Source: Bordetella parapertussis (lineage in GTDB: Bacteria > Pseudomonadota > Gammaproteobacteria > Burkholderiales > Burkholderiaceae_C). Taken from it: a stretch of 30,484 nt of DNA. The translations under genes and the position numbers were made by a program. The notes beneath the pieces are model-generated. The model saw only the letters and a program-made list of their open reading frames with translations, was not told the origin of the DNA and made no database searches. Each line of letters begins with the position of its first letter. Position 1 is the first letter of the stretch. Positions 1 through 8,441 of the stretch are shown here, piece by piece. The stretch covers positions 1 to 30,484 of the forward strand of contig CAMDCZ010000026.1 in assembly GCA_945890735.1 (NCBI GenBank), in the 5' to 3' direction.

Positions 1-2
1 TG

Positions 3-134
3 TCCGAGTCTGTGATGATGGGTGGCATTGTGCGAAGAGACACCTATGCCATTGATGGTCAGGTGTTCATGGATGTTGGCGGATCAGGCGGAGATCAGCA
101 CTACTGCAGTCTCAAGCAAAGCAAAAGCCATTGA
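3..134 (+). CDS. Possible 3' end of an unknown gene (partial)
   Basis: The third plus-strand frame is open from the window edge to a TGA at 132-134 and gives 43 residues. The peptide is glycine-rich near its end (DVGGSGGDQHYCSLKQ) and matches no family I recognise. The other two plus frames close early, and I found no convincing minus-strand frame here, so a gene running in from the left and converging on the pterin dehydratase gene is plausible. The open stretch is short enough to arise by chance. The flanking sequence to the left would settle it. Confidence 0.3.
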   Translation, partial: SESVMMGGIVRRDTYAIDGQVFMDVGGSGGDQHYCSLKQSKSH

Positions 135-158
135 CGATGGCTTGCCTTGACCTTGGGG

Positions 159-464
159 TCACTGGGTCTCGCCAGCGCCCAGACCGTCTATGTGTTGTGC
201 CAGTTCAAAATCTTTAGAGGTCAATCCGTTGGCATCATGCGTCCACAAACGGATCCGCATTCGGGTGTAGCTGGACAAGCATTCTGGATGATGGTTGGCC
301 TCTTCAGCCAACTTGCCCACGGACATAAAGAAAGCCAGGGCAGTTGAGAAACGATCAAAGACCCATTCTTTTTGAATGCAGGACTTGTCTTGGGCCAGGG
401 TCCAACCGTTGAGGCCCAGCATGCCCTGTGTCACTTCGAGGTCTGATAAACGCATGTCACTCAC
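159..464 (-). CDS. phhB: Pterin-4a-carbinolamine dehydratase (4a-hydroxytetrahydrobiopterin dehydratase)
   Basis: This 101-residue protein has the family's usual size and its signature EEANHHPE near residues 54-61, followed by the typical strand VRLxTHD-like segment (MRIRLWTHDANGLT). The family dehydrates 4a-hydroxy-tetrahydropterin in the cytosol, recycling the cofactor of aromatic amino-acid hydroxylases; some members act as transcriptional coactivators or work in other pterin pathways. The start used is a GTG at 464 that overlaps the end of the BLUF gene by 8 nt; an in-frame ATG at 455 is an alternative that would remove three residues. The overlap suggests translational coupling to the BLUF gene. 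No phenylalanine hydroxylase gene is in the window, so its hydroxylase partner is unknown. The family call is secure; the physiological role is inferred. Confidence 0.9.
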   Translation of the reverse strand: MSDMRLSDLEVTQGMLGLNGWTLAQDKSCIQKEWVFDRFSTALAFFMSVGKLAEEANHHPECLSSYTRMRIRLWTHDANGLTSKDFELAQHIDGLGAGETQ

Positions 465-879
465 CCGCCTTGTCGATGGGAACCCCCGCTTTGATGAGGC
501 TGTGTATCAGCTTCATGGCGTCACTGCTGCTGGCAGCGTAGGGGTCAAATTCGGGGTGGCCCATTTTCACCATCGGGTCGTCGGTGGACAAGTGCACGAG
601 CGCCATCGACCAGAGCCCAAACTGTCTTTGCGAAATGTCTTCCATGGAAAGCAGTTCGATACGTTCATGCCGTTTGTCGGCCATGATTTTGCCAAACAGG
701 CGATTGACTTTGTTGCGCTCGCCTTCCAGTACCTGCATGTACAGTCCCGAGCCCTGGCACAGCACGCCTGTGATGTTTTCTTGCTTGTTGAATTGACTTG
801 ACAGGGCCAACAAGGACGAAGTGACTGCGGTGGTGATGGGGCCGACCGGTTGACTGACATACAAGAGGCGTACGAGCAT
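457..879 (-). CDS. BLUF-domain blue-light sensor protein
   Basis: The 140-residue product is a short, stand-alone BLUF protein that should bind FAD and sense blue light. Family landmarks are visible: Tyr7 in LLYVSQ, Asn31 and Asn35 before ITGVL, Gln49 in MQVLEGE, and Trp90 and Met92 in LWSMAL. These match the Tyr, Gln and Trp/Met positions of the AppA photocycle. The domain covers roughly residues 1-95, and the remaining 45 residues contain no recognisable output domain, so the signal is presumably passed through protein contacts. I chose the ATG at 879 because the domain starts immediately there; a longer frame from 924 would add 15 residues unlike any BLUF protein. The gene overlaps the pterin dehydratase gene by 8 nt. 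Partner and output are unknown. Confidence 0.88.
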   Translation of the reverse strand: MLVRLLYVSQPVGPITTAVTSSLLALSSQFNKQENITGVLCQGSGLYMQVLEGERNKVNRLFGKIMADKRHERIELLSMEDISQRQFGLWSMALVHLSTDDPMVKMGHPEFDPYAASSSDAMKLIHSLIKAGVPIDKAGE

Positions 880-1028
880 GTGAAATTCCCAGATGTACCA
901 ATCAGGCAAAAACCGCACAAGCAACTGTACGCAAGCTTTGCCAGCAAGACCTCGACTATGGCTGATTTATTGGAGTCATGCGCAGTGTTTACCCTTTGCT
1001 GTGATGGGTCAGCTGGTTCTGTTCAGCC

Positions 1029-2339
1029 TCAGCGCGATGACTGCGCTGCCCGCATGGCTTGGTGGGCCATGTCTTCGAGCTGCCCAAAGTCCATGTGTTG
1101 ATGGGCCTCACAGACAAACCAAGGCTCGCGCGAATCGGGCTCGAGCATGAAGCCACGGTCAATCAATGCCCAGGCAAAGCGGTTGTAGAGTGCGCTGTCT
1201 GTTGTTCGCCAATCGCGGTAGTTGGTCGGTACAGTGGCACTGAAGTGGATACCAAACATGGCAGAAGGCCCAGCGAATGCATGTTCCACCCCAGCAGCGG
1301 TGAACACCCGGCCGAGCAAGGCTTTGAGCTTGTCGCCCGTTTGATGGATGGATTGCAGCGCATCGGTGTCGCTCAAGATGCGCAAGGTGGCGTGTGCCGC
1401 GCTCAAAGCCACGAGGTTGGCGGTGTACGTGCCGCCGTGAACCACACGGCCTGGCCCCGAACCCACCACCTCCATCACCTCGGCACGTCCACCAAAGGCC
1501 GCCACCGGGTAGCCGTTGCCCATGGCTTTGGCATAGGTGCTCAAGTCGCCGGTGATGCCATACAAAGACTGTGCGCCGCCCTTGGCCACCCGAAAGCCCG
1601 ACTTGACCTCGTCGATGATCAAGAGCGTGCCGTACTGTGTACAGAGGTCGCGCAAGCGCTGCATCCATGCCTGACTGGCCGCCACACTGCCTGCGTTGCC
1701 GATGATCGGTTCGATCACCACGCAGGCCAATTGTTCGCCTTGGGTCTTGAACAGGTATTCGAGGTGCTCAAAATCATTGTGGCTGATGATGCTCAAGAGT
1801 TCGCGGCTGCGTTCGGGCACGCCAATGCCAAAGGAAATCACATCAGGTGTTGAGCCACTGCCTGGTTGCCAATGTTCGATGTCGGACTTCCACATCATCT
1901 CGTCGTACAAACCGTGGAACGAACCTTCGACGATGGCAATCCGGTCTCGGCCCGTGAAGCCACGAGCAGTGCGTACCGCGCCCATGACGGCTTCTGTTCC
2001 GGAGTTGGCAAAGCGCACTTTGTCAATGTGTGGGCAAAGCGCTTTGATTTGTTTCACCACGGTGGTGTCTAGCTCGGTGGCAAAGCCGGTAAGGGTTCCC
2101 CGTTGTGTGATCTGTTCAATGACGGCGTTGTCCACCCTTGGGTCACGGTAGCCCAAGATGATTGGCCCATACCCCAGGCGAAAGTCGACAAAGTCACGGC
2201 CATCCACATCTGTCAGGGTACAGCCTTGCGCATGGGCTATGAAAACCGTGCGGTCCTCGCCCCAATAACGGTAGTTTTCCGCCACACCTTGCGGCATGTG
2301 CAGGTGTGCTTCGGCCAGCAAGCGTTCGCGTCGGCTCAT
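1029..2339 (-). CDS. Class III PLP-dependent aminotransferase (glutamate-1-semialdehyde aminomutase-like)
   Basis: This 436-residue protein is a fold-type I, class III aminotransferase. Visible landmarks are NSGTEA at 112-117 (phosphate-binding region), the DEVKSGFR motif from Asp243 (pyridine-ring contact), and Lys271 in STYAKAMGNGYP as the probable Schiff-base lysine. The N-terminal part resembles glutamate-1-semialdehyde 2,1-aminomutases, but the family also contains omega- and beta-amino-acid transaminases, and the unusual context argues against heme synthesis. It is last in a coupled trio: its ATG overlaps the stop of the upstream reductase gene as ATGA at 2336-2339. An aminotransferase beside a 3-hydroxyacid dehydrogenase suggests interconversion of an amino acid, a semialdehyde and a hydroxyacid. 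Substrate unknown. Confidence 0.88.
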   Translation of the reverse strand: MSRRERLLAEAHLHMPQGVAENYRYWGEDRTVFIAHAQGCTLTDVDGRDFVDFRLGYGPIILGYRDPRVDNAVIEQITQRGTLTGFATELDTTVVKQIKALCPHIDKVRFANSGTEAVMGAVRTARGFTGRDRIAIVEGSFHGLYDEMMWKSDIEHWQPGSGSTPDVISFGIGVPERSRELLSIISHNDFEHLEYLFKTQGEQLACVVIEPIIGNAGSVAASQAWMQRLRDLCTQYGTLLIIDEVKSGFRVAKGGAQSLYGITGDLSTYAKAMGNGYPVAAFGGRAEVMEVVGSGPGRVVHGGTYTANLVALSAAHATLRILSDTDALQSIHQTGDKLKALLGRVFTAAGVEHAFAGPSAMFGIHFSATVPTNYRDWRTTDSALYNRFAWALIDRGFMLEPDSREPWFVCEAHQHMDFGQLEDMAHQAMRAAQSSR

Positions 2340-3229
2340 GGTCGCAGCAAGTGTCCAACGCGCTCTTCGAGCAACTTGACCACATGCAATTCGGCCGCCT
2401 CAGGGCCATAGGTTTGCATGGCTTCTTGAAACAAGGCCTGCGCCTTGCTGCCCATGGGCAGTTCATAGCCTTGGGTTTTCGCTATTTGGTTGATCAACCC
2501 CAGGTCTTTACAACACAGTGCCAAAGAAAAGCTGGGGTCATAGTGACCTGCAAAGATAGAGGGCACATCATGCTCAGCCACCCAACTGTTGCCAGCACTC
2601 GACTTGATAGCTTCCCAGACGGTGTTGAGTGGAATGCCTGCTTTGGCCCCCAGCATCAAACCTTCGCCAATCGCGGCAGCACTCACAAACCACAGCAAAT
2701 TGGTCAGCAGTTTGATGGTCGCGCCGTTCCCAGGGTCGCCCACGTGGAAAATTTTTTCGCCAATCACTTCAAACAAGGATTGGTGTTGTTGGTACAAAGC
2801 CTCATCGCCACCCACAAAAATAGACAAGCGACCCAGCGCCGCCATGTCTACCGCATTGGTCACCGGGGCCTCTAAAAAACCCAGGTCTTTGGCTTTTGCC
2901 AAAGCCACCAGCTCTTGCACCAGTTCTACCGCGCTGGTTGAGGTGTCGATGATGGTGGCACCTGCTCGGGCGCTGGCCAAGACGCCATGCTCGCTCAACA
3001 TCACCTCGCGCACTTGTGGCGGTCCAGGCAACGAAGCCATGATGACATCGGCGTTGGCGCAGCCGACGGCAATGCTGTCGGCCCAGACCGCGCCCAGGTT
3101 CAAGAGATTGTTGGCTTTGTCTGGGCTGATGTCATGCACGGTGAGCGGGTAACCCGCTTTGAGCAAATTGGCGGCCATCGGGTTGCCCATGTTGCCCACG
3201 CCTATGAAGAACAAACGAGGCAGGCTCAT
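2336..3229 (-). CDS. 3-hydroxyisobutyrate dehydrogenase family NAD(P)-dependent reductase
   Basis: The 297-residue protein begins with a Rossmann dinucleotide site (FFIGVGNMGNPMA, residues 7-19) and keeps the beta-hydroxyacid dehydrogenase catalytic Lys173 and Asn177 in IKLLTNLL. The family oxidises or reduces 3-hydroxyacids such as 3-hydroxyisobutyrate or tartronate semialdehyde. The substrate-binding loop that normally reads DAPVSGG is APVTNAVDMA (residues 121-130) here, so the substrate may be atypical. The gene sits between a methyltransferase and an aminotransferase, with 4-nt overlaps on both sides, which indicates a tight operon and a shared pathway. The family assignment is firm; the exact reaction is not. 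Confidence 0.88.
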   Translation of the reverse strand: MSLPRLFFIGVGNMGNPMAANLLKAGYPLTVHDISPDKANNLLNLGAVWADSIAVGCANADVIMASLPGPPQVREVMLSEHGVLASARAGATIIDTSTSAVELVQELVALAKAKDLGFLEAPVTNAVDMAALGRLSIFVGGDEALYQQHQSLFEVIGEKIFHVGDPGNGATIKLLTNLLWFVSAAAIGEGLMLGAKAGIPLNTVWEAIKSSAGNSWVAEHDVPSIFAGHYDPSFSLALCCKDLGLINQIAKTQGYELPMGSKAQALFQEAMQTYGPEAAELHVVKLLEERVGHLLRP

Positions 3230-3942
3230 GCGGCAACTTTGCGAAATTGCAAAAACATCTTGTGCGCGTCTGCGTGGTTCACGTATTCAAAGCCAAAACT
3301 GCTCATCAAAGCCTTTGCCTCGCTGAAACTGTAGGTGCGGTAATGGACTGTTTGGTCCATCACGGTCTGCGCACCGTCCTTCAAATAGTAGTGTTTGGTG
3401 AAACCGATGGGGGTGGGGTCGATCTTCTGTGAATAGACCATGCCATTAGAGATCGTGGTTTCATAGTCATGGTGGGGGCCTTGAATACCCAAGAGCAGGG
3501 TGCCGCCTGGGGCCATGTGTTGGGACAAACGCTCAAAACCCAGGCGGTTGGCATGTTCGTCCGCGATGTGGCTGACCATGAACGGCTCTTGGTCGCCGTC
3601 GATCACGAAATACCAAACACCGCCATATGAGAAAGCCAATTCGTGCTGCATCTCCAGCGTGAGCTCGCAAATGTTTTGCTGCGACAAGGAAACCGTGGGA
3701 AAAGGGGCCAAGCGCTTTTGCGCGATGGACAGCATCGGGCCGGTCAGGTCGATCCCGGTGATCGACAGACTGGGTTGGCGTTTGGCGAGTTCTTCCAGGA
3801 TCAGGCCGGTGCCGCAACCGATCTCAAGCACATTGACTTGGGGCCCATGGGAAGTGAGGCTGTCAACAATCTTGCTGTAATCGTAGTAACCGGAGGTCAT
3901 GATGACATCGTAGTAGCCCGACATGTTGGTGTAATCGCCCAT
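3226..3942 (-). CDS. Class I SAM-dependent methyltransferase
   Basis: This 238-residue cytosolic protein has the canonical SAM-binding glycine motif VLEIGCGTG at residues 38-46, an acidic residue at the end of the next strand (ITGIDLTG) and a later post-motif strand GGTLLLGIQG. It has no other domain. It is the first gene of the coupled trio, and its TGA overlaps the ATG of the reductase (ATGA at 3226-3229). The start at 3942 has only a weak ribosome site (AGAAAGCGG), and an ATG at 3924 is possible. The many tyrosines near the N-terminus (SGYYDVIMTSGYYDY) are distinctive. The methyl acceptor could be a small acid or an amine; nothing in the sequence decides it. Confidence 0.82.
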   Translation of the reverse strand: MGDYTNMSGYYDVIMTSGYYDYSKIVDSLTSHGPQVNVLEIGCGTGLILEELAKRQPSLSITGIDLTGPMLSIAQKRLAPFPTVSLSQQNICELTLEMQHELAFSYGGVWYFVIDGDQEPFMVSHIADEHANRLGFERLSQHMAPGGTLLLGIQGPHHDYETTISNGMVYSQKIDPTPIGFTKHYYLKDGAQTVMDQTVHYRTYSFSEAKALMSSFGFEYVNHADAHKMFLQFRKVAA

Positions 3943-4123
3943 GACCGCTTTCTGGAATTGTTGTTTTGATCGACTTTAGCAAATTTGACCACTGCTTCCG
4001 CCAAATCCGCCATGACGCTCATGTTTTGGCCATCGAGTCTGCTTGAATGGCTGATTGACGAGGGTGACTGAGAATGCAAGCCATGCTTGGTAAGCTTGCG
4101 CCATCCCACGAAAAGAAACTCAC

Positions 4124-4975
4124 ATGCCACACCCTGCGCCACTTCAAACCACTTTCGCCGTCGCTGTCTTTGGCATGGCCAGCATGGCGTTTGCGCAAAA
4201 TGAACCAGACGTGGAGGGCGGTTCCCGTCCGCTGTGGGAGGTGGGCATCGCAGGTTTTGCTTTGCAGACACCGGCATACCCAGGTGCTGCTGACAGGGTT
4301 CAAAAAGGAGTGGTTTTGCCTTGGTTGGTTTACCGCGGGCCCATTTTGAGAGCTGGTGGCGGTAACTTCGGTGCACGAATCAGAAAAACTGAAAATGTCG
4401 AGATTGACCTGGGATTTGCTGGTTCATTGAGTGCAGCCAGTGATGATGTCGCGGTTCGTTCAGGCATGCCTGATTTAGGTTTTCTGTTGGAGTTTGGCCC
4501 ACGCATCAAATACACACTGGCGCGACCCAGCGCCAACAGTTTGGTTCGTTTGGAAGTTCCGTTGCGAGGGGTTTTTGAATTTCAAGGGGGTGTTGGTTTT
4601 CGGGGCTTGGCTTTTGAACCGCGCATCACCTACAACCATCTCAACCTGTTGGGGGGCGTGGGGGTTTCGAGCAGTTTTGGACTGATGTATGGCGACAAGC
4701 AGTTCAACCAGTATTTGTATGGCGTACCAGCTGCTTACGCTACGGCACAGCGCGAGGCTTATGACGCCAAAGCGGGCTTGATTTCACCGCGCTTTCAATT
4801 GAGCCTGAACCATGCCATCAACAAAGATGTGCGTGTGTTTGGCTTGACCCGTTGGGATGCAGCCCACTTGGGTGTCAACAGCGGCAGCCCTTTGCATGTC
4901 AGCAACAGCGGCGTCACTTACGGTGTGGGGCTGGTCTGGACCTTGGGGCGATCTTCACGACTGGAAAGCGAGTGA
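4124..4975 (+). CDS. MipA/OmpV family outer-membrane protein
   Basis: The 283-residue protein starts with a signal peptide (hydrophobic FAVAVFGMASMAFA, cleavage expected after residue 24). It continues with the alternating-hydrophobic, glycine- and aromatic-rich pattern of a beta-barrel. The MipA/OmpV features are LPWLVYRGP near residues 65-73, the tyrosine-rich middle, and a final GVGLVWTLG strand. In E. coli, MipA scaffolds the murein hydrolase MltA with PBP1B; other members act as porins or envelope-stress proteins. The gene stands alone, divergent from the methyltransferase trio and convergent with the SulP gene 42 nt away. The start is preceded by a poor ribosome site (AAAGAA). Its role beside the sulfur genes is unknown. 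Confidence 0.85.
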   Translation: MPHPAPLQTTFAVAVFGMASMAFAQNEPDVEGGSRPLWEVGIAGFALQTPAYPGAADRVQKGVVLPWLVYRGPILRAGGGNFGARIRKTENVEIDLGFAGSLSAASDDVAVRSGMPDLGFLLEFGPRIKYTLARPSANSLVRLEVPLRGVFEFQGGVGFRGLAFEPRITYNHLNLLGGVGVSSSFGLMYGDKQFNQYLYGVPAAYATAQREAYDAKAGLISPRFQLSLNHAINKDVRVFGLTRWDAAHLGVNSGSPLHVSNSGVTYGVGLVWTLGRSSRLESE

Positions 4976-5017
4976 GCTGAAAGTCTTTGGTCCTGAATAG
5001 CTTGATTTGCAGAATGT

Positions 5018-6754
5018 TCATTGCGCCTGAACGATTTCGGGCGTGAGTGCTTGAATGGCCTGGTAATTGGTGAGAAATACTTGGCCGTTCAAGTGGGTCA
5101 GGAAGTCTGTGGTGTTGAGCTTGTCCATCACCGGACCTTTGATTTCCGAGAAATGCAGGGCAATGCCCGAGTCTTTCAAGCGGCTGGCAATCGCTTCCAA
5201 ACTCTCCAAAGCACTGGCATCGATGTCGTTCACCGCCGAGCATTGCAACAACACATGTTCAAGCCCAGGACGAGCCGCCACCTCGGCGTTGATGCGGTCT
5301 TCCACACCCCGGGCATTGGCGAAGAACATGCTGGCGTCCACCCGCAGACACACCAACTTGGGGCTGACCAAGACATCGTGGCGCAGCACATTGCGGAAAT
5401 GCTCGGTGCCTGGCACCAAACCCACGGTGGCAATGTGGGGCCGACTGGCGCGGAACAAAAACAGCGCCAAGGACACCACCACGCCCATGACCAAACCACT
5501 TTCCACGCCGACCAATAAGGTGGCCAGCAGTGTGGTGGCCACGGCCGTGAAGTCGAGCTTGGAAAAGCGCCAAGTCGATTTCAAGATACCGAAGTCAACC
5601 AAGGACAAGACGGCCACCACAATGGTGGCTGCCAAGGTGGCTTGTGGCAGGTAAAACAAAGCCGGCGTTAAAAACAGGGAAGCCAGGGTGATGCCCACCG
5701 CGGTGTAAACACCTGCAGCCGGGGTGACCGCACCAGCATCGAAATTGACCACCGAGCGGGCAAAGCCACCCGTGACAGGAAAACCGCCGGTGAATGCGGC
5801 TGACAAATTGCTGGCACCCAAGGCCACCAACTCTTGGTCAGGTTCGATGCGTTGGCGGCGTTTGGCAGCCAAGGTTTGACCCACCGACACCGATTCCACG
5901 AAACCCACCACGCTGATCAGCAGGGCGGGCACAAACAGTTTTTGCCAGAGCGCCAAGTCCCACAAAGGGGTTGTCAAAGGGGGCAAGCCTTGCGGCACGG
6001 TGCCCACCAACTTCATGCCTTGGCCTTGCCAGTCCAGCCCCCAAGCCAGCGCAGTGGTGAGCGCAATCGCCACCACCGGGCCTGCTTTGGCCAACACATC
6101 GGCCAGCTTGGGTGTCAAACCCGCGCGGATGAGCAAGGGTTTCAAGCCCTTGCGCACCCAAAACAAAAAGACGGTGGCTGCGATGCCCACCATCAAGGTG
6201 AGCAGGTGCAGGTTCGAGGCTTGGTGAGCCAGCGACATCAAGAGTTCGATGAAGTTGTGGCCTTCGGCTTTCACACCCATGATGGTCTTGAGTTGGCTGA
6301 GCGCAATCAGCAAACCAGAGGCGGAGATGAAGCCAGAAATCACAGGGTGGCTCAAAAAATTGGCCAAGAAACCCAAACGCAGCAAGCCCATGACCAGCAA
6401 CATGCCACCCGACAAAAAGGCCAAGGTGATGGCCACTTGCCAATAGGCATAGGTGCCTGCAGCCGCATGTTCGGCCACCGCTGCAGCCGTCATCAGCGAC
6501 ACCACCGCCACTGGCCCAACCGCTAACACCCGACTGCTGCCCAATACTGCGTAAAGCAGCAATGGCGCCACGCTGGCGTACAACCCCACCTCGGGCGGCA
6601 ACCCCGCCAGCAAGGCATAGGCCAGGCTTTGCGGGATCAGCATGATGGTCACGATGAGTGCCGCCACTGCGTCATTGGTGAAGGTTTCTCGGTTGTAGCT
6701 GCGCCCCCAGTCCAGCAGGGGCACCGAAGGCAGCCAGCGGGTCAAAGCAGTCAT
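5018..6754 (-). CDS. SulP/SLC26 family anion transporter with STAS domain
   Basis: This 578-residue inner-membrane protein opens with the SulP signature (FTNDAVAALIVTIMLIPQSLAYALL region, residues 25-50), has a dozen or so hydrophobic segments and ends with a cytosolic STAS domain from about residue 450 (strand CLRVDASMFFANA, then VNDIDASALESLEAIA). SulP proteins carry sulfate, bicarbonate or other anions. It is the last gene of the sulfide operon, and its ATG shares one base with the stop of the SQR fusion (TGATG at 6752-6756). Because the operon makes sulfite, thiosulfate and sulfate from sulfide, I infer movement of an oxidised sulfur anion. The direction cannot be read from sequence, and bicarbonate remains possible. 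Confidence 0.9.
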   Translation of the reverse strand: MTALTRWLPSVPLLDWGRSYNRETFTNDAVAALIVTIMLIPQSLAYALLAGLPPEVGLYASVAPLLLYAVLGSSRVLAVGPVAVVSLMTAAAVAEHAAAGTYAYWQVAITLAFLSGGMLLVMGLLRLGFLANFLSHPVISGFISASGLLIALSQLKTIMGVKAEGHNFIELLMSLAHQASNLHLLTLMVGIAATVFLFWVRKGLKPLLIRAGLTPKLADVLAKAGPVVAIALTTALAWGLDWQGQGMKLVGTVPQGLPPLTTPLWDLALWQKLFVPALLISVVGFVESVSVGQTLAAKRRQRIEPDQELVALGASNLSAAFTGGFPVTGGFARSVVNFDAGAVTPAAGVYTAVGITLASLFLTPALFYLPQATLAATIVVAVLSLVDFGILKSTWRFSKLDFTAVATTLLATLLVGVESGLVMGVVVSLALFLFRASRPHIATVGLVPGTEHFRNVLRHDVLVSPKLVCLRVDASMFFANARGVEDRINAEVAARPGLEHVLLQCSAVNDIDASALESLEAIASRLKDSGIALHFSEIKGPVMDKLNTTDFLTHLNGQVFLTNYQAIQALTPEIVQAQ

Positions 6755-8421
6755 CAGCCCACCATTTCAGGTTGTGCCATCCACTCACGGCCTTTGAGCA
6801 TGGCTTCCCAATAGATGGGGGGCAGGACGCGTTCTTTCAGGTACCAGGCCAAAGCAGAGGGCTTTGTGCCATCGATCAGCCAAGAAGGGAAGCTGGGGGC
6901 CAGCTTGCCGCCGTAGGTGAATTCGGCCAACACGATCTTGCCGCGCTCGACCGTGAGAGGGCATGAGCCATAGCCATCGTACTTTGCTTGCCCTTGCAAC
7001 TGTCCCATGGCCACCAACAGGTTGTGCGCCACCACCGGGGCTTGCTTGCGCGCGGCCGCAGCGGTTTTGGCATTGGTGGTGTTGGCCACGTCGCCCAAAG
7101 CAAACACATTGGCATAGGTTTTGTGGCGCAGAGAAGAGGGGTCCACATCCACCCAACCAGCGGCGTCCACCAGGGGGCTGACACGCACGAAGTCGGGGGC
7201 TTTTTGTGGGGGCACCACGTGGATCATGTCAAAGTCACGCACCACTTTTTCTTTGCTGCCATCGGCCATGTTTTTCATGAACGTGGCTTGGTGCGCTGGA
7301 CCGTCCACCGCCACCAAGGTTTCACCAAAGTTCAGGCCAATGCGGTATTTCTTGACATATTCCATGAGCGCTGGGACATAGTCGGCCACCCCAAACAGCA
7401 CCGCGCCCGCATTGCAAAACTGGATGTCGATGTTGTTGAGCACGCCCTGTCGGGTCCAGTGGTCGGCTGACAAGTACATGGCTTTTTGGGGTGCGCCTGC
7501 GCATTTGATCGGCATGGGCGGCTGGCTAAAAATCGCCTTACCGCCCTTCAAGCTTTGCACCAATTCCCAGGTGTAGGGAGCGAGGTCAAAGCGGTAATTG
7601 GAGGTGACGCCGTTGCGCCCCAGGGTGTCGCTCAAGCCTTCAATGCCTTGCCAATCCAGCTTCAAGCCAGGGCAAACCACCAACTGTTTGTATTTGACGA
7701 CCCGGCAGCCTTCCAAAATGACTTGGTTGTGCTCGGGTTCGAATGCAGCCACAGCCGCTTTGATCCAGCTGACATCGATGGGGATGACCGAGGCCATGGT
7801 GCGAGCGGTTTCACCGGGTTTGAAGATGCCGCCACCCACCATGGTCCAACCGGGTTGGTAAAAGTGCGCATCAGCGGGGTCGATGATGGCGATGTCCAGC
7901 AATGGACTGCGGGCCAAGAGACTGGAGGCCACCGAGATGCCTGCCGCGCCGCCGCCGACGATCACCACATCGTGGCTGGCATCGGCTTGGTTGGTGGGGG
8001 TTTTGCCGCCATTGGCAATGCGTTGCACCAAAGGCTTCAAGTCGAAACCGACTTTGGTGGAGGCTTCCAAAATCTGCGGCAGAGGGGTGACACCGGATTG
8101 CGCCAAAGCCCACATGGTGGTGGAGCGCATGCCGGTGCGGCAGTAAGCCAACACCGGTGCAGGCAATGTTTTCAGCAGATCGCCAAAGGCCTTGCCGTCC
8201 TCGTCTCGTACCTTGCCAGTTTCAGCAGGCAGGTAAGCCGCTTGCAATCCAAATTGACTGGCTGCTTGCGCTATCTCTGCGAAGCTGGGTTGGTCGGGAC
8301 CTTCGCCATCAGGCCGGTTACAGATGATGGCTTTGAAACCCGCATCCGCTAGCGCTTGCACTTCGTTGATGAGGATTTGCGGACTGATGCTCAGGTGAGG
8401 GGTCAGGGCTTTGGTATCCAT
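6754..8421 (-). CDS. sqr: DUF442 sulfurtransferase/phosphatase-like domain fused to type II-like sulfide:quinone oxidoreductase
   Basis: The 555-residue protein has two parts. Residues 1-125 form a DUF442 domain (TIGR01244 type) with a phosphatase/rhodanese-like loop, Cys94 in YCRTGMRS. Residues 150-555 form an FAD flavoprotein with the dinucleotide site VVIVGGGAAG (152-161). Cys307 in PIKCAGAPQK and Cys487 in YGSCPLT match the redox cysteines of human-type SQOR. SQR oxidises sulfide at the membrane, passes electrons to quinone and leaves sulfane sulfur. The fused DUF442 domain may take this persulfide before the dioxygenase acts. No twin-arginine or secretion signal is present, so the active site is cytosolic. 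A GGAG ribosome site precedes the ATG. The gene lies in the repressor-controlled operon divergent from the persulfide dioxygenase, which fits SQR. Similar fusions are annotated in other Proteobacteria. Confidence 0.9.
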   Translation of the reverse strand: MDTKALTPHLSISPQILINEVQALADAGFKAIICNRPDGEGPDQPSFAEIAQAASQFGLQAAYLPAETGKVRDEDGKAFGDLLKTLPAPVLAYCRTGMRSTTMWALAQSGVTPLPQILEASTKVGFDLKPLVQRIANGGKTPTNQADASHDVVIVGGGAAGISVASSLLARSPLLDIAIIDPADAHFYQPGWTMVGGGIFKPGETARTMASVIPIDVSWIKAAVAAFEPEHNQVILEGCRVVKYKQLVVCPGLKLDWQGIEGLSDTLGRNGVTSNYRFDLAPYTWELVQSLKGGKAIFSQPPMPIKCAGAPQKAMYLSADHWTRQGVLNNIDIQFCNAGAVLFGVADYVPALMEYVKKYRIGLNFGETLVAVDGPAHQATFMKNMADGSKEKVVRDFDMIHVVPPQKAPDFVRVSPLVDAAGWVDVDPSSLRHKTYANVFALGDVANTTNAKTAAAARKQAPVVAHNLLVAMGQLQGQAKYDGYGSCPLTVERGKIVLAEFTYGGKLAPSFPSWLIDGTKPSALAWYLKERVLPPIYWEAMLKGREWMAQPEMVG

Positions 8422-8441
8422 GGTGTCTCCAATCGTGGTTT

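Noticed and set aside
148..161. Small hairpin TGACC-TTGG-GGTCA at the end of the pterin dehydratase gene.
   Set aside because: Five base pairs without a T-run, and it includes the stop codon; too weak to call a terminator.
5834..6526. Long plus-strand open frame (230 codons) opposite the SulP gene.
   Set aside because: It lacks hydrophobic or domain structure, is histidine- and glutamine-rich as is typical of antisense frames, and is fully explained by the SulP coding strand.
7486..8352. 288-codon plus-strand frame opposite the SQR fusion.
   Set aside because: The minus-strand frame encodes an unmistakable DUF442-SQR protein with catalytic cysteines; the plus frame is its shadow.
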